A stretch of 64,000 nt of DNA, from assembly GCA_029783825.1 (NCBI GenBank), contig JAREIK010000717.1, positions 38,202-102,201 on the forward strand, given 5' to 3'. The translations under genes were made by a program, and so were the position numbers. The notes beneath the pieces are model-generated. The model searched no databases. It saw only the letters and a program-made list of their open reading frames with translations, and had not been told where the DNA came from. The stretch comes from Sapria himalayana (taxonomy: Eukaryota; Streptophyta; Magnoliopsida; Malpighiales; Rafflesiaceae). Positions 1 to 9,904 of this stretch are shown here, piece after piece (within the stretch, counting starts at the first letter, position 1; each line of letters opens with the position of its first letter).

Positions 1-449
1 TAATTATTAAGAACAGGCTACACAATCCAAGATAGTGAAATATGTGAAGATCAAGTTAGTGAACTGAAGAGGTTTAGCACCTTGTACTCTAACGAATGCT
101 TGCAAAGTATGTAAAAAAAGTAATTGTGTGCCCAAAAGAATGATTTAATTTTATAGTTGTGATGCGAAAATTTATATATATTCTAATTTCTCAAAAAAAA
201 AGTAGAAACACAAGACATAAAGCACTCTTGAAGGAATTCTAAGAATATTTTATTTAACAATCAAAAAGAGCCTAGAAGGTGATCCTTCAAAGATGATTGT
301 AATTTAGATTCACATAACAACAATGTATTAATAGATATATTAATCAAGATTAACATATTTTACAATGGATCTAGAATATACCTTGTGTTTTAGTCATTAT
401 TTTCAACTAGTGTCATATTAAAGATCTATGCGAAGGAATGTAATTATTT
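1..449. other. AT-rich stretch, nothing identified
   Basis: No open frame of note and no recognised motif. It may be the decayed upstream part of the gypsy relic that follows, but I cannot show that. Confidence 0.4.
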
Positions 450-735
450 ATGTTTTGTGTTTTTGGAGAAACACAAGGCACAAAACACTCTTATAATTTC
501 TTTGAACTAGGAGCAACATATTCATTTATATCTAATATATTTTTGGAGAAAATAAGAGTGGTTCAAAAAAATTAGAAGACTTCTATTTTATTTTTTTTAT
601 CTAGAGATGAAATTTACTCATATCAAATAGTTAATTAGTATATGCTATTATGAAATAACAAGGAATTAACTTTTGATATGTTAGCCCTAGAATTATATGA
701 GTTTGATGTGATTCTAAGAAGGAAATGATGGTCAA
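450..735 (+). pseudogene. Ty3/gypsy retropepsin relic
   Basis: A decayed aspartic protease segment of a Ty3/gypsy retrotransposon. Near 500-560 the frame reads ELGATYSFIS, matching the family active-site block (FDSGA.HSFIS) with the catalytic Asp region altered. Near 670-725 it reads LELYEFDVILRRK, matching the family block L.M..FDVILGMDW. The spacing between the two blocks fits the retropepsin fold. Frames are broken by stops and small indels, and no integrase or reverse transcriptase was found next to it. The positions and motifs are seen; the family is inferred from these two blocks only. Confidence 0.5.
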
Positions 736-747
736 AATAAAATACCA

Positions 748-1190
748 AAGTTGTTTTTTTTGTTTTTTTTTTGATTTGTTTATTTTATTTTTTTATTATC
801 TGTTTGTTTTTTAGTTTTATTATTTATTTTTTTTATTAATTTTATTATTTTATTATCATTATTATTTTTTATTTTTTTATTTTTTTAATTTTTTTATTTT
901 TTTATTTTTTTATTTTTTATTTTTTTATTTTTTATTTTTTATTTTGTATTTTTTTATTTTGTTATTTTTTTATTTTTTTATTTTTTGATTTTTTATCTTT
1001 TTACTTATTACTTTTTTTATTTTTTTTATTTTTTTTATTTTTTTTATTTTTTTTTATTTTTTTTATTTTTTTTATTTTTTTATTTTTTTTATTTTTTTAT
1101 TTTTTATTTTTTTATTTTTTTTTATTTTTTTTATTTTTTTATTTTTTTATTTTTTTATTTTTTATTTTTATTTTTTTTTTTTTATTTTTG
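748..1190. repeat. T-rich low-complexity tract (ATTTTTT)n
   Basis: Almost uninterrupted runs of T separated by single A, with a unit of about 6-9 bases. The apparent Phe/Tyr-only open frame on the plus strand is a by-product of this composition, not a gene. Confidence 0.9.
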
Positions 1191-1860
1191 TATTATAGTA
1201 ATAATCAAAAACAAATAGCTTATTCTAATAATTAAGGAATTTTGGATTAGTTAGATATAAAAGCATTATGTAAAATAGATTTGTGATCTAATTATCATGA
1301 ACACAAAATTTAAAGAATTTTCTTTTATGAACCCATGTGCCAAATATAAAAACACATATAAGTGGTCGATATATTTAATGTCAAAATGGGGGGGGCGTTT
1401 ACCCCCGATTTTAGTCAAAAAAATGAGCATTACCTCCTTTTGTTTTATATTTTTTTTAGCATAGATCAACATATAATAATCATTGTGATTTTAAAAGTAT
1501 ATATTTCTTACATCTTTTACATTCGCCTAATACATAGTGAAAAAGAGAGGAAAAGAGAATAACCCATAATATAGAAAACCATGTGCTGGACAATGTAAAT
1601 TTTGTGTTTCATTTAGTATATATATTTTTGTTCTCTTTCATAAATCTAACAAATAGGAAATCAAATTATTCTCAACAACTGGTATTGGAGGTTTAGGTTG
1701 TGCATTATGATGCCCCATTGGGTGAAGTTACTATTGATGATAATAATAAATTAATAAATAGTAAAAATTATGCAAACAATTTCAGCATGTCAAAAGAGAA
1801 GTTCTCAATTCAGTATACACATTGTTTTGCAAGAATTGTCTAGAAGAAGTCATATTTTGT
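1191..1860. other. AT-rich intergenic stretch, no gene recognised
   Basis: Short overlapping open frames on both strands show no family motif. The far end may be the decayed 5' part of the Copia gag relic that follows. Confidence 0.35.
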
Positions 1861-1863
1861 AGA

Positions 1864-2612
1864 CAGTAATGACTGCATATGAAGTAAAAGTTAAATTAAA
1901 AAAAATCTATGGAACAAAATTTGGATTCTAGAAAATATAGATGGAGGATTATATATACTAGAAAAATCTATATCAGCCTCTTCCGAGGAAAAAAATAGAG
2001 TATATGAAGAAAGAATAGTACATACTAGCATTTGAAAATCATTCAATATATGATATCTTACCAACTTACTTTATATATAAAAAATGAGAAGAGCATAGTC
2101 AGGCTTACGAAGGCTCTTGCTAGTATATACGAAAAACTAATTGATACTAAAAAAGTGCACATTATGAGGTGTTTTTTCAATCTGAAATTGACAGAAAGCA
2201 CATCAGTGACCCAACAACTCAATGAAGTCAACACAATAACAACCCAATTAAGTTTGTTTGGTATTGAAGTCAATGATGAAGTATGCATATTGATACTTCT
2301 ATGTTTTCTATCAAAAATTAACGTATTAAAATTATAGTTGTGCACAGTTCATCAAGATATAATAAATTGAAATTCAATGATGTTCATGATCTAATTCTAA
2401 GCAAGGAGATTCAAGAGAGATAGACAAGTGAAACATCAACCTCCTTAGAATTATATACAAAGTTAATTGAAAGAAATTCAACCAAGAGAAAACGTCAAAG
2501 CAAATCAAAAAACAAGAGGTTTAAATCTAAGAATCATTGTAATTATAATAGCTCAATGACCATTAAGTATTAAAATTATAGAGAGACAAGACACTAAAAA
2601 AATCAATGCAAG
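1864..2612 (+). pseudogene. Copia gag relic (UBN2-type)
   Basis: A remnant of the gag part of a Ty1/Copia polyprotein. The longest open piece (2032-2337) has the gag pattern: a KxxHIMRCFFNLKLTES block, then QQLNEVNTITTQL, then a hydrophobic stretch where the family has LL.SLP. After a frameshift, 2380-2480 reads VHDLILSKEIQER and then a basic linker rich in K and R. At 2565-2612 a broken zinc knuckle ends in NQCK. The order (gag core, basic linker, knuckle) is that of Copia. Several stops and frameshifts make it non-functional. No LTRs were found. Confidence 0.6.
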
Positions 2613-2693
2613 TGTTAATTATTTTATAGCACGGTAAAATGTATCACAAGTATATGAGTTTAACAAGTAATAAAGTTAACTCTATGAATCTGG

Positions 2694-2877
2694 ATTATCA
2701 TTTCAAAGATATTGATTATTTGGATTAATTATCAAAGTTTCTTCATTATCTAAGCTTACAATAAGTAAATAGTTTCTAGTGTTTACTCAAGTAAACACTA
2801 GAAACTATTTACTTATTGTAAGCTTAGAAAATGAAGAAACTTTGATAAAATTCCAAATAATCAATGAAATGATAATG
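2694..2877. repeat. near-perfect palindrome, about 90 bp arms
   Basis: The two arms meet near 2788-2789. The central 38 bp on each side (2750-2787 and 2790-2827) are exact reverse complements around a 2-base loop. Outside that, similarity continues with a few mismatches to about 2694 and 2877. It could be a foldback element, a small MITE or a hairpin-RNA locus. No flanking target-site duplication was recognised. Confidence 0.85.
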
Positions 2878-3714
2878 AATATCAAATAATCAAGTCCATG
2901 GGTATACAATTTATGAGTTAATGGCTATAGTGGTGATACAATATGTGACATCTACTCATCCATATTGTTATGGAACTTCTCAACCCCATCAAAAAGTAAT
3001 CGGCATCAATTCATATAGGAAATAATGTATGTCAGATGAGCTGGATATCTTATATAATTTAATCCAGCATGAATCATATTGATAGTCAATGCTAGGGTAT
3101 TTATAAGGGAGCCTATGTGGCATTTAATTAAAGATAGTAATTAAAGTATAGTCAAATATATACATGAATTTAAATTCTTGTAAAATAGTATCAGTATACA
3201 TAAAGCCTATTACATTTTTATTTGAACTAAATGAAAACCAGTTTAATAAATGTTTACAGATATTAATTTGACATTAACAGATATTAATGTGACTATACTT
3301 TAAATTTACTGATATTAAATACACTCTTACATTTTTATAAGAGTGTGTGTTTTTACCTATACATAAAGCCATGTATAAAATATAATTTACAGATATTAAT
3401 TTAATTATACTTATTGGGTAGACATGACATACATTAAGGAATAATAGATATTTTCATAATGCAAATTTATTAGACGTGTATTTCATAATGATGACTTACA
3501 AATTTTTAATATACATTATTAAAATCCTAACATAAAGTCAGAATAACTTTATTTGTGTAAAATATGGATATAATGTTATATGTATAATACTAATTATATT
3601 TGAAATACACATGTATATTGAATGTATCATATATAAAATTATTATAGATATATATAGAAAGAGAGAAATATATATATATATATATAATAAATATATGTTG
3701 TTTAATTTATATAT
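2878..3714. other. AT-rich spacer
   Basis: No gene recognised. The last 60 bases are (TA)n-rich and resemble the AT-satellite sequence at 50.6-51.3 kb, which suggests the following CACTA element inserted into such a satellite. Confidence 0.4.
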
Positions 3715-4000
3715 CACTACAACAAAACAACAAATTAATGACGTTTATATCTTGACGCTTTCAGAAAATGTCATTATACTATTTGTAATTAGACATTTAA
3801 TGACACTTTTCTAAAAGCATCATTATTTGGAAAATGTATTAAGTTTTTATGACACTTACTAGAAGTGTCATTGTTACTACAACAAAACTTAAAATTAATG
3901 ACGCTTTATATTTTGACGCTTTTATAAAATGTCATTATTATATTTGTAAGTAGACATTTAATGATACTTACTAGATGTGTCATTGTTAAGACTAATAGGT
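3715..4000 (+). repeat. tandemly duplicated CACTA terminus
   Basis: The terminal segment from 3715 (CACTACAACAAAAC then AATTAATGACG) is repeated from about 3876 (TTACTACAACAAAAC then AATTAATGACG). The repeat unit is about 160 bp, with the internal GACGCTTT and AGACATTTAATGA motifs in the same order. The inner copy has lost the initial CA, so the outer one is the likely functional end. Confidence 0.75.
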
Positions 4001-4446
4001 TAGTAAAATTTCTTACCTCCTTAAAAATTTCCAATGAATAAGGGCAAGAAAATTAATAAACGTGTCACTTTTATTAGTGTCGTAGATGTGAAAAATTTAA
4101 TTTTGAATTTCTTGATTTGTAACTAATTTCTTATTTATTATTTTTTAAATAATTAATAATATTTTTATTTTTACTCTATAATAATAAAAAAAATTATCAA
4201 ATTGTAGTTGAAAATTATTTATTAAAAATAAACAGAAACTTATGATAAAATTTAAAAATATCTAAATATTTTTACATTCAAAATTGAGTTTTTTATTTAT
4301 AAAATAAGTAATAATATTTAATTTAAAAATAAATTTGTTAATATTTAATTTATCCCTAAGAGAAATAAAAATATAATGTAAATATAAGGTGATTTAATAA
4401 AATTATGTGATTAATTTAATATTATTTTTAACTTAATTTAATATAA

Positions 4447-4560
4447 TGAAGAATCAATCGCTAGAAAGACTTGCGCGTCTTCTTCATCAAGTTCGATCAT
4501 TTCCAACAGCTCGGCTTCAAGCTCACGTCTCCGATATCATTGGCCTTATTTGCAGCATCT
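4447..4560 (+). other. possible first exon of the captured transcript
   Basis: A less AT-rich block with a 39-codon open frame from ATG 4447, ending at a good splice donor (CTT followed by GTAAGT). It precedes the RRM exons and lies on the same strand. It does not encode the beta-1 strand expected before the RRM exon, so it may be a 5' UTR exon or come from a different captured gene. No family recognised. Confidence 0.35.
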
Positions 4561-5106
4561 TGTAAGTTTCCCCATTAAGTTTCTAATTGTATATGCTCTT
4601 CCATACATTTAATTTTTATCAAAAAATAGAGCATTGAATCACTAGAATTGACGAGGTTAACCTATTGGCAATTAGTAGTCGTCAGCATACTTAGGCCATT
4701 ACATGAACCACTACCACATCTCAACATTGTCTTGGTTACATTCTTGTCAGTACAACTTCAAACAATACTCCATTAACTACCCACTCTTTATCCATTTCAG
4801 TTGTTGACTTATACTTAGTCTTTTCCTTATTTTTCTCTTAAGTTGTGGTAGTTTATTTTGTAAAGGCAGTGGGGATGTTCTCCCACATATTGGGGTATTT
4901 TTCAATTTATCTTTAATGCCTATTTGAAGGCTGATTGGGGCATGAATGTAACGGACAGAAAAGAGCAAGCTCCATATTTTCTGCTCACCAACTGCTCGAC
5001 AAAATTCTTCTTCCATAATTATCTTGTTTCTCTAAGCATCCAATATCTTGATTCTCTAAGTATTCACGGAACATCTTTATATTATATATTGTGATAATTT
5101 TTTCAG

Positions 5107-5920
5107 GGAATTTGGATGAGAGGTTGAGCGATAGGGTTTTGTATGATATTTTAATTCAAGCTGGGAGAGTTCTGAAGTTGCACTTTGCTCAGGATAAGGA
5201 GAGTGATAAATTCAAAAGATATGCTTTTGCAAAATATGAAACTCATGAGATTGCATACAATGCTGTCAAGCTTTTCTCTGGTCTAGTGGTTATCTATGAT
5301 CGTACCCTAAAGTTTACGGTGTGTCCATTATTTTCTACAAGCATTTGACTGTATGTGAATTTATCTCTTCTGCTGGATCCAGTTGTTGTACTTCCTGCAG
5401 TTTCTCCTACTGCCCATTGGACATGATTTCGCCTGTTATGAATTAAACTAGTAAAACTCTTCTTTGTATAGATTTCTGGGCAATATAAACTACAAAACGT
5501 CTGTAATGTGATTGTTTCTTCCCCAAATTCATCTGGAATGCCAATGAAGTCTCCTTTGCTGCTGAGTGGAAGTGAAAACTCACTTCAATCCAAGCGATTG
5601 TTTGAGTCATATAGGGGATCATCCTATTCTTCTCCCCGTTGTTATTCAGGAGGTACTATACTTCTAGAACTTTTTTGAGTTGTGATTCCTTTATGGGTCT
5701 ATTTTCTTCAGCATCTCTTGTGTTGTATACTTTTTGATTTTATTCAGTGCCTGCCTTCCTTAATAGCATGAACCACCCCAATGCATATGGGTCACCTTTC
5801 TCTGGCATTTCTTATTATTTGGGTCAGAGACTTTCTGGGCCGCCACTTGGGTCTGGCGGCCAGTTAAGGTCTGGAAGCTATGATAGGAGTAGTAGTATAC
5901 CATACCCATCCTATTGGTAA
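5107..5920 (+). pseudogene. captured RRM-protein gene (three exons)
   Basis: Exons are 5107-5318, 5472-5652 and 5748-5920. Each is bounded by AG/GT splice signals, the phases are compatible, and the frame ends at TAA 5918-5920 with no internal stop. The first encodes most of an RNA-recognition motif: NLDERLSDRVLYDILIQAG is the RNP2/helix-1 side and RYAFAKYE is RNP1, where the family has GFAFAEYE. The second begins ISGQYK, as in the small plant RRM proteins related to RBM7 and SF3B4. The third is a Ser/Gly/Tyr-rich tail ending PYPSYW. The exon with the start codon and beta-1 strand is missing. It sits inside a CACTA element, so it is read as a captured 5'-truncated copy. Whether a chimeric transcript is made cannot be told from sequence. 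Confidence 0.75.
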
Positions 5921-7526
5921 TCTTTAAAAGTTTTTATTTTTAAGCTTCAAATGTATCAAGTAGATGTTTGTCTTTGTGTATAAGAAGCCTGATATGTAGC
6001 CTATTTGGAGTGTGGTGTGAAACTTTATTTATTTGTGTATTTTGTGTAGACTCTGCAGTGTTGTTTATTATGTTTAGTAGCTTCACTTAGTGGATACCTC
6101 ATGATTTACTGTTTATGAAAGCTTCATCATTCCAAGTACCCTTTTCCTTAACATTGTCTCATCTTTCCTAGCTTAGCATTTTATTTGACAATACCTTGTT
6201 TGTTCATTGGAAAATTACTGTAATGATGAAGTAAAAACTGCTAGAATAGTTTTTTTTCACCCTTTACCCAATCTCCCTTACCAACCTCAGGGTAGATGTA
6301 ATGACAAATTTTTATACATTAGTGATGGTTTAAACACGTCTAAAAAACTACTAGAATAGTTAGTTTCAAGGAAAAATGTATGGCTTTGATGATTAAATTG
6401 TAGTGTTAGATGTTGATAATGGAGGGATGATGGAGTGGCCCTTGTTCGTTGTGTATCTGTAGCATAGCTTGATCCAACTTACTAGCCATCTAGACTAAAT
6501 TTGATTCGAATCTTATGCTTGACATGGGTCATGTTGGGTCTTGGGGTGGTGCTTGTGAGACTGTGATTTGAGCATACATGATAGCTACAAAAAATGTCTT
6601 GGGTTGGGTGTGATAAGGGTGGGCATGTGATTTGCCTTCTGGCACATGTCCCATCTTGAACCATGCTTTATATAATGCAACAACTATGCAACCATTCCAT
6701 TGAATATTATAAGTGGGTGGAATCCAACTTTGGATTTTGTTTGGTTTGGTAAAAAAATTATACAATTCTCCTAAAATTAGTTGTTAAGGTTAGAACACTA
6801 AGCTTAGATAAAATAAAAAGTAAGCTGAAAACTATTTAAGATTTATATAAAAATGTATAATGACTAATTTATAATTTGGATATAAATTATAATAATAGTT
6901 TTTATAATTTCATTATAGTATTAATTTATTAATATAATTTATAGAATAATATCCTATTTTATTATATCTTTTCTTTAGAGAAAATTAAATATTTTAAAAA
7001 TAAATATATTTATAACTACATAAATAATAAAAATGTATGATTTTTAAGAATAAAAAAATCGAGATATATTATATATTTCATCTCCTAAAATAGAGATATA
7101 AATAAAAAAAATTTTAAATTTTATATACAAAAATTTTTGAGTTGTGATCTATTTGAGTCGAGTTACTTGTTTGTCGACTAAACTAGTTAACATTTTTAGT
7201 CATGCTCGAACTCGAATTGATCTTAGACGAGTTGAGTTTTGATCGAATTTTAATTGAGTTGAGTCCGATTAGCTTGTGAGTTGTCTCGTCTCATTAGCAC
7301 CTAAAGTTATAACCACAAATTAACTAATTGATTGATAATATTCCAAAATGCGAATCTATTCCATAATGGAACATGATAATATTTTGGGTGGCTAGATATA
7401 TTTTTCTTGATTACTCTAATATTTATAAATTATTTTTGATTCATTGAATATTCTTGAGTGTTAATTTTTTTCTAAGTATCACAATAAGATGGTGACTGTC
7501 AAATTGTTATTTATCCCACAATTTTC
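5921..7526. other. CACTA interior without recognised gene
   Basis: The first part probably derives from the 3' flank of the captured RRM gene. A segment around 7140-7290 is rich in GAGTTG/CTCGAACTCG motifs, a composition seen in many small plant transposons, but no ends could be defined. The rest is AT-rich with no motif. Confidence 0.4.
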
Positions 7527-8600
7527 ATAGAGGAGATTTTTGGACAGTCATTTAAGACCTTCCTCATGAAAGAAGATATGGATATCATAATATCATAAAT
7601 AGAGGTATCATCTAATTGCCTTATGTTCTATATATGGTAAGAGAAATATTTAATATGTTTTTCATATATTTTAACTATCTTATTTATGCTTTAATTTTTC
7701 ATAGTGAGAATTATATTTATTATTAGTTAAATTAAAATATTAAAACTTTTAAATATTGTGTGAGATTAAATCAGGCACTTGCATACAAAGATGGTTGATG
7801 CTAAAGAGGCATAGTGATTTATTTTTGTAAATGCAACCTTGGTTTCCAAAGCTGGATTGGGAGAAGCAAGCAAGAAAAATAGGTCAAATGTTATAGCTAA
7901 TCGGTTGATGAATGCAAATAATGCAGATTTTGTTTTTATTCCATATAACCCAGGGTAAGTTATTTAACATAAGTAAGATTATAAGTATGCATATTTATCA
8001 AATTATAAATGTTATGTTGTTACACTAATGTTAATTTTGTAGTTGTCATTGAGTATTGGTGGTACTTGATATAATGACTTTGATCACCTATTACCTTGAT
8101 TCCTTGCATCATCAACTTTCAGATGATCTTAAAGACATTGTTAATATGTAAGTTTTCCCCTTCTTATTATAGAATGAAGCATTTATTAGTAACAAAAATT
8201 TTTTTTCTTAATGCAGGGATCAAAGAAATCTTCACTTTAAAAAACATACCTCATCAAAAATTTTATGCCATAATTTATAAATCTCCTACTTTATATTTTA
8301 TCCAATACTACTAACTCTGTTTTTGTTGTTGTTTATTTTTGTTTAATCATATATGTCAATTGTTATATAAATTATTTTTATGATATGTTGTTATCATTCC
8401 TATTTTTTTTTCCAATGCTCTATAATATATTTTTTTCTGCAAGTGTAAGTATTTATTGATCATCTTTTTGTATGCAGGTTACCTTTTTGGAAATTAACTC
8501 TCAACTTTGTCAGGCTAGCAAGAACTAATTTTATGGAGATAAGGCACAATTGGGTTGCATATATCAAAAATTTTGAATTGAATTTAAGAAATGAATATTG
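7527..8600 (+). pseudogene. Ulp1-like (C48) protease gene relic
   Basis: A decayed multi-exon gene of the Ulp1/SUMO-protease-like class often carried by plant CACTA and Mutator elements. Readable exons are about 7527-7636, 7775-7954 and 8043-8147, joined by GT/AG signals in compatible phases. The second ends in DFVFIPYNPG and the third continues GCH*VLVVLD then YYLDSL, the family PYN.G.HW.L....YYLD block. The Trp after the catalytic His is now TGA, and other stops occur near 7597 and 7813. A last piece near 8480-8600 contains NFMEIRHNWVAYI, similar to the family C-terminal helix. The exon with the catalytic Cys was not recognised. Confidence 0.65.
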
Positions 8601-8831
8601 AAATTGAGTTGTATTTTTTTTTTTGATTTGTAAGAAGTCCGAGTTCCCCATTGTACTTGAAAACTATATTCTTGGATTGGATTGTAAAGAATATTGTTCT
8701 TATGTGCATGCAGTATTACAATAACATGTGAAAATATATTTACAATAATTATTAAATTTAAATTTATTTAAATCATAATCTTCCTTGACGCTTTTACTTA
8801 GCATCATAGTATTAAAAAAATTTACGATAGC

Positions 8832-8978
8832 TACAACATATAATAATGTTTTTTTGCAGTGACGTTGAATCATACCCTGATGCTAAAATAAAGCGTCATT
8901 GTTAATAAAAATGATACTTTATTTTAGCGTCAAGGTATGATTCAACGACACTGCAAAAAAATGTCATTATATGTTTTG
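8832..8978. repeat. inverted repeat in the CACTA 3' subterminal region
   Basis: Two arms of about 70 bp (8832-8902 and about 8908-8978) are near reverse complements. Each contains TTTTTTTGCAGTG(A/T)CGTTGAA and a GCTAAAATAAAG motif. It carries the element's GACGCT-type repeats and could be a transposase-binding array that duplicated by inversion. Confidence 0.7.
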
Positions 8979-9084
8979 ACTTTTTATGTCACGCTAGTGG
9001 ATGACGCTATCGATAAGCGACATTATATATATATATAATGATGCTTTTTAAGCATCATTGATTATGGTTTTTGTTGTAGTGTAT

Positions 9085-9235
9085 AGTTTGTTTATGTATA
9101 CTATTTTTATTGTTATAGATGTAATAAAATTTGCTTATATATTTATGTGTTATATACACACTGCCCAACACAAAACACCCATTTGGTGATTAAATTAAGA
9201 AAACCCGAATACGGTCAAGTGAAAAAAAAGGAAAT
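9085..9235. other. AT-satellite fragment flanking the CACTA insertion
   Basis: The stretch reading TTTATGTATACTATTTTTAT is shared with about 51.14 kb, so this is the right-hand piece of the satellite sequence cut by the 3.7-9.1 kb CACTA element. Confidence 0.5.
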
Positions 9236-9600
9236 AAAGTCGGCATACCTATTGTGCACCATCAACGTCCACACAATGATAACGCATTGTATCACAGGTG
9301 CAATAGGTATGTATAGGATTAAGTTTATATAAGCAATCCAAGCATACAATGGTGATTAAAGAAAAATTTCGGAAAAAAATTAACATAATCAATATTCAAA
9401 CTCTTGCATAAAGATAATAGATAAAGAATTAGCATAGAAAACGTACCTCAAATCAATAACAAATTATCCCTTAATTCAAATATGTTTAGATGTGTCGATG
9501 TCGAGAGAAAGATGGAGGACTGCGGAGGACTTGCGTTGCTTAATCTTCGAAAATGTTGAGAGAAAGATGGAGGACTTGAGTCTCAACAAAATAAACATTA
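9236..9600 (-). other. 5'-region block of the second CACTA family (copy 1)
   Basis: This block recurs at 51,330-51,680: GTCGGCATACCTA, TGCACCATCAAC, TATAAGCAATCCAAGC and the GTGTTGAGAGA-like segment occur in the same order. In reverse complement it resembles a 5' leader ending near a splice donor (GAGGTACG), so it may be the transcript start of the family's own gene. The 61-codon frame here is not conserved and is not called. Confidence 0.5.
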
Positions 9601-9904
9601 AATAACAAATAATATATATTTCCAAAATATTTATATTTTTAATTATAAAAAGTTATAGAATACTCTTAATGTTAAAAAATATATAAAAATTTATATTGTA
9701 TGGTTATAAATTTTTAAGAATTCATCATATTAATTTTTATGAAGATAGTAAGTAATTATTTTAAAGGCATAAAATTTCATATTATTTGATATCATTAAAA
9801 ATTTTTAAAATTCAAAAAATTACTTAAAGTAATAAGATAATTAAAAAAAGTTATATTAATTATTTTAATAAAGACTCAATATTAAAAGCTAATAGAAAAA
9901 ATAT

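Larger units (their letters stand above)
3715..9081. mobile_element. complete CACTA (En/Spm) element with captured genes
   Basis: The left end reads CACTACAACAAAA at 3715 and the right end is its reverse complement ending at 9081. Both sides are flanked by the trinucleotide TAT (3712-3714 and 9082-9084), the 3-bp target-site duplication expected of CACTA transposons. Both subterminal regions hold many short copies of motifs such as TGACGCTTT and its complement. The interior holds an RRM gene fragment and a broken Ulp1-like protease gene. No TNP2 transposase was seen, so it is probably non-autonomous. The surrounding DNA resembles the satellite at 50.5-51.3 kb, so this insertion appears later than that sequence. 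Confidence 0.85.

Noticed and set aside
985..1218. 77-codon Phe/Tyr-only frame
   Set aside because: Translation of the T-rich tract.
2694..2877. A microRNA precursor
   Set aside because: Long, almost perfect pairing with a 2-base loop is more like an inverted duplication or MITE; small-RNA data would be needed.
4777..5016. 79-codon minus-strand frame upstream of the RRM exon
   Set aside because: It lies in what looks like an intron of the captured gene and shows no family motif.
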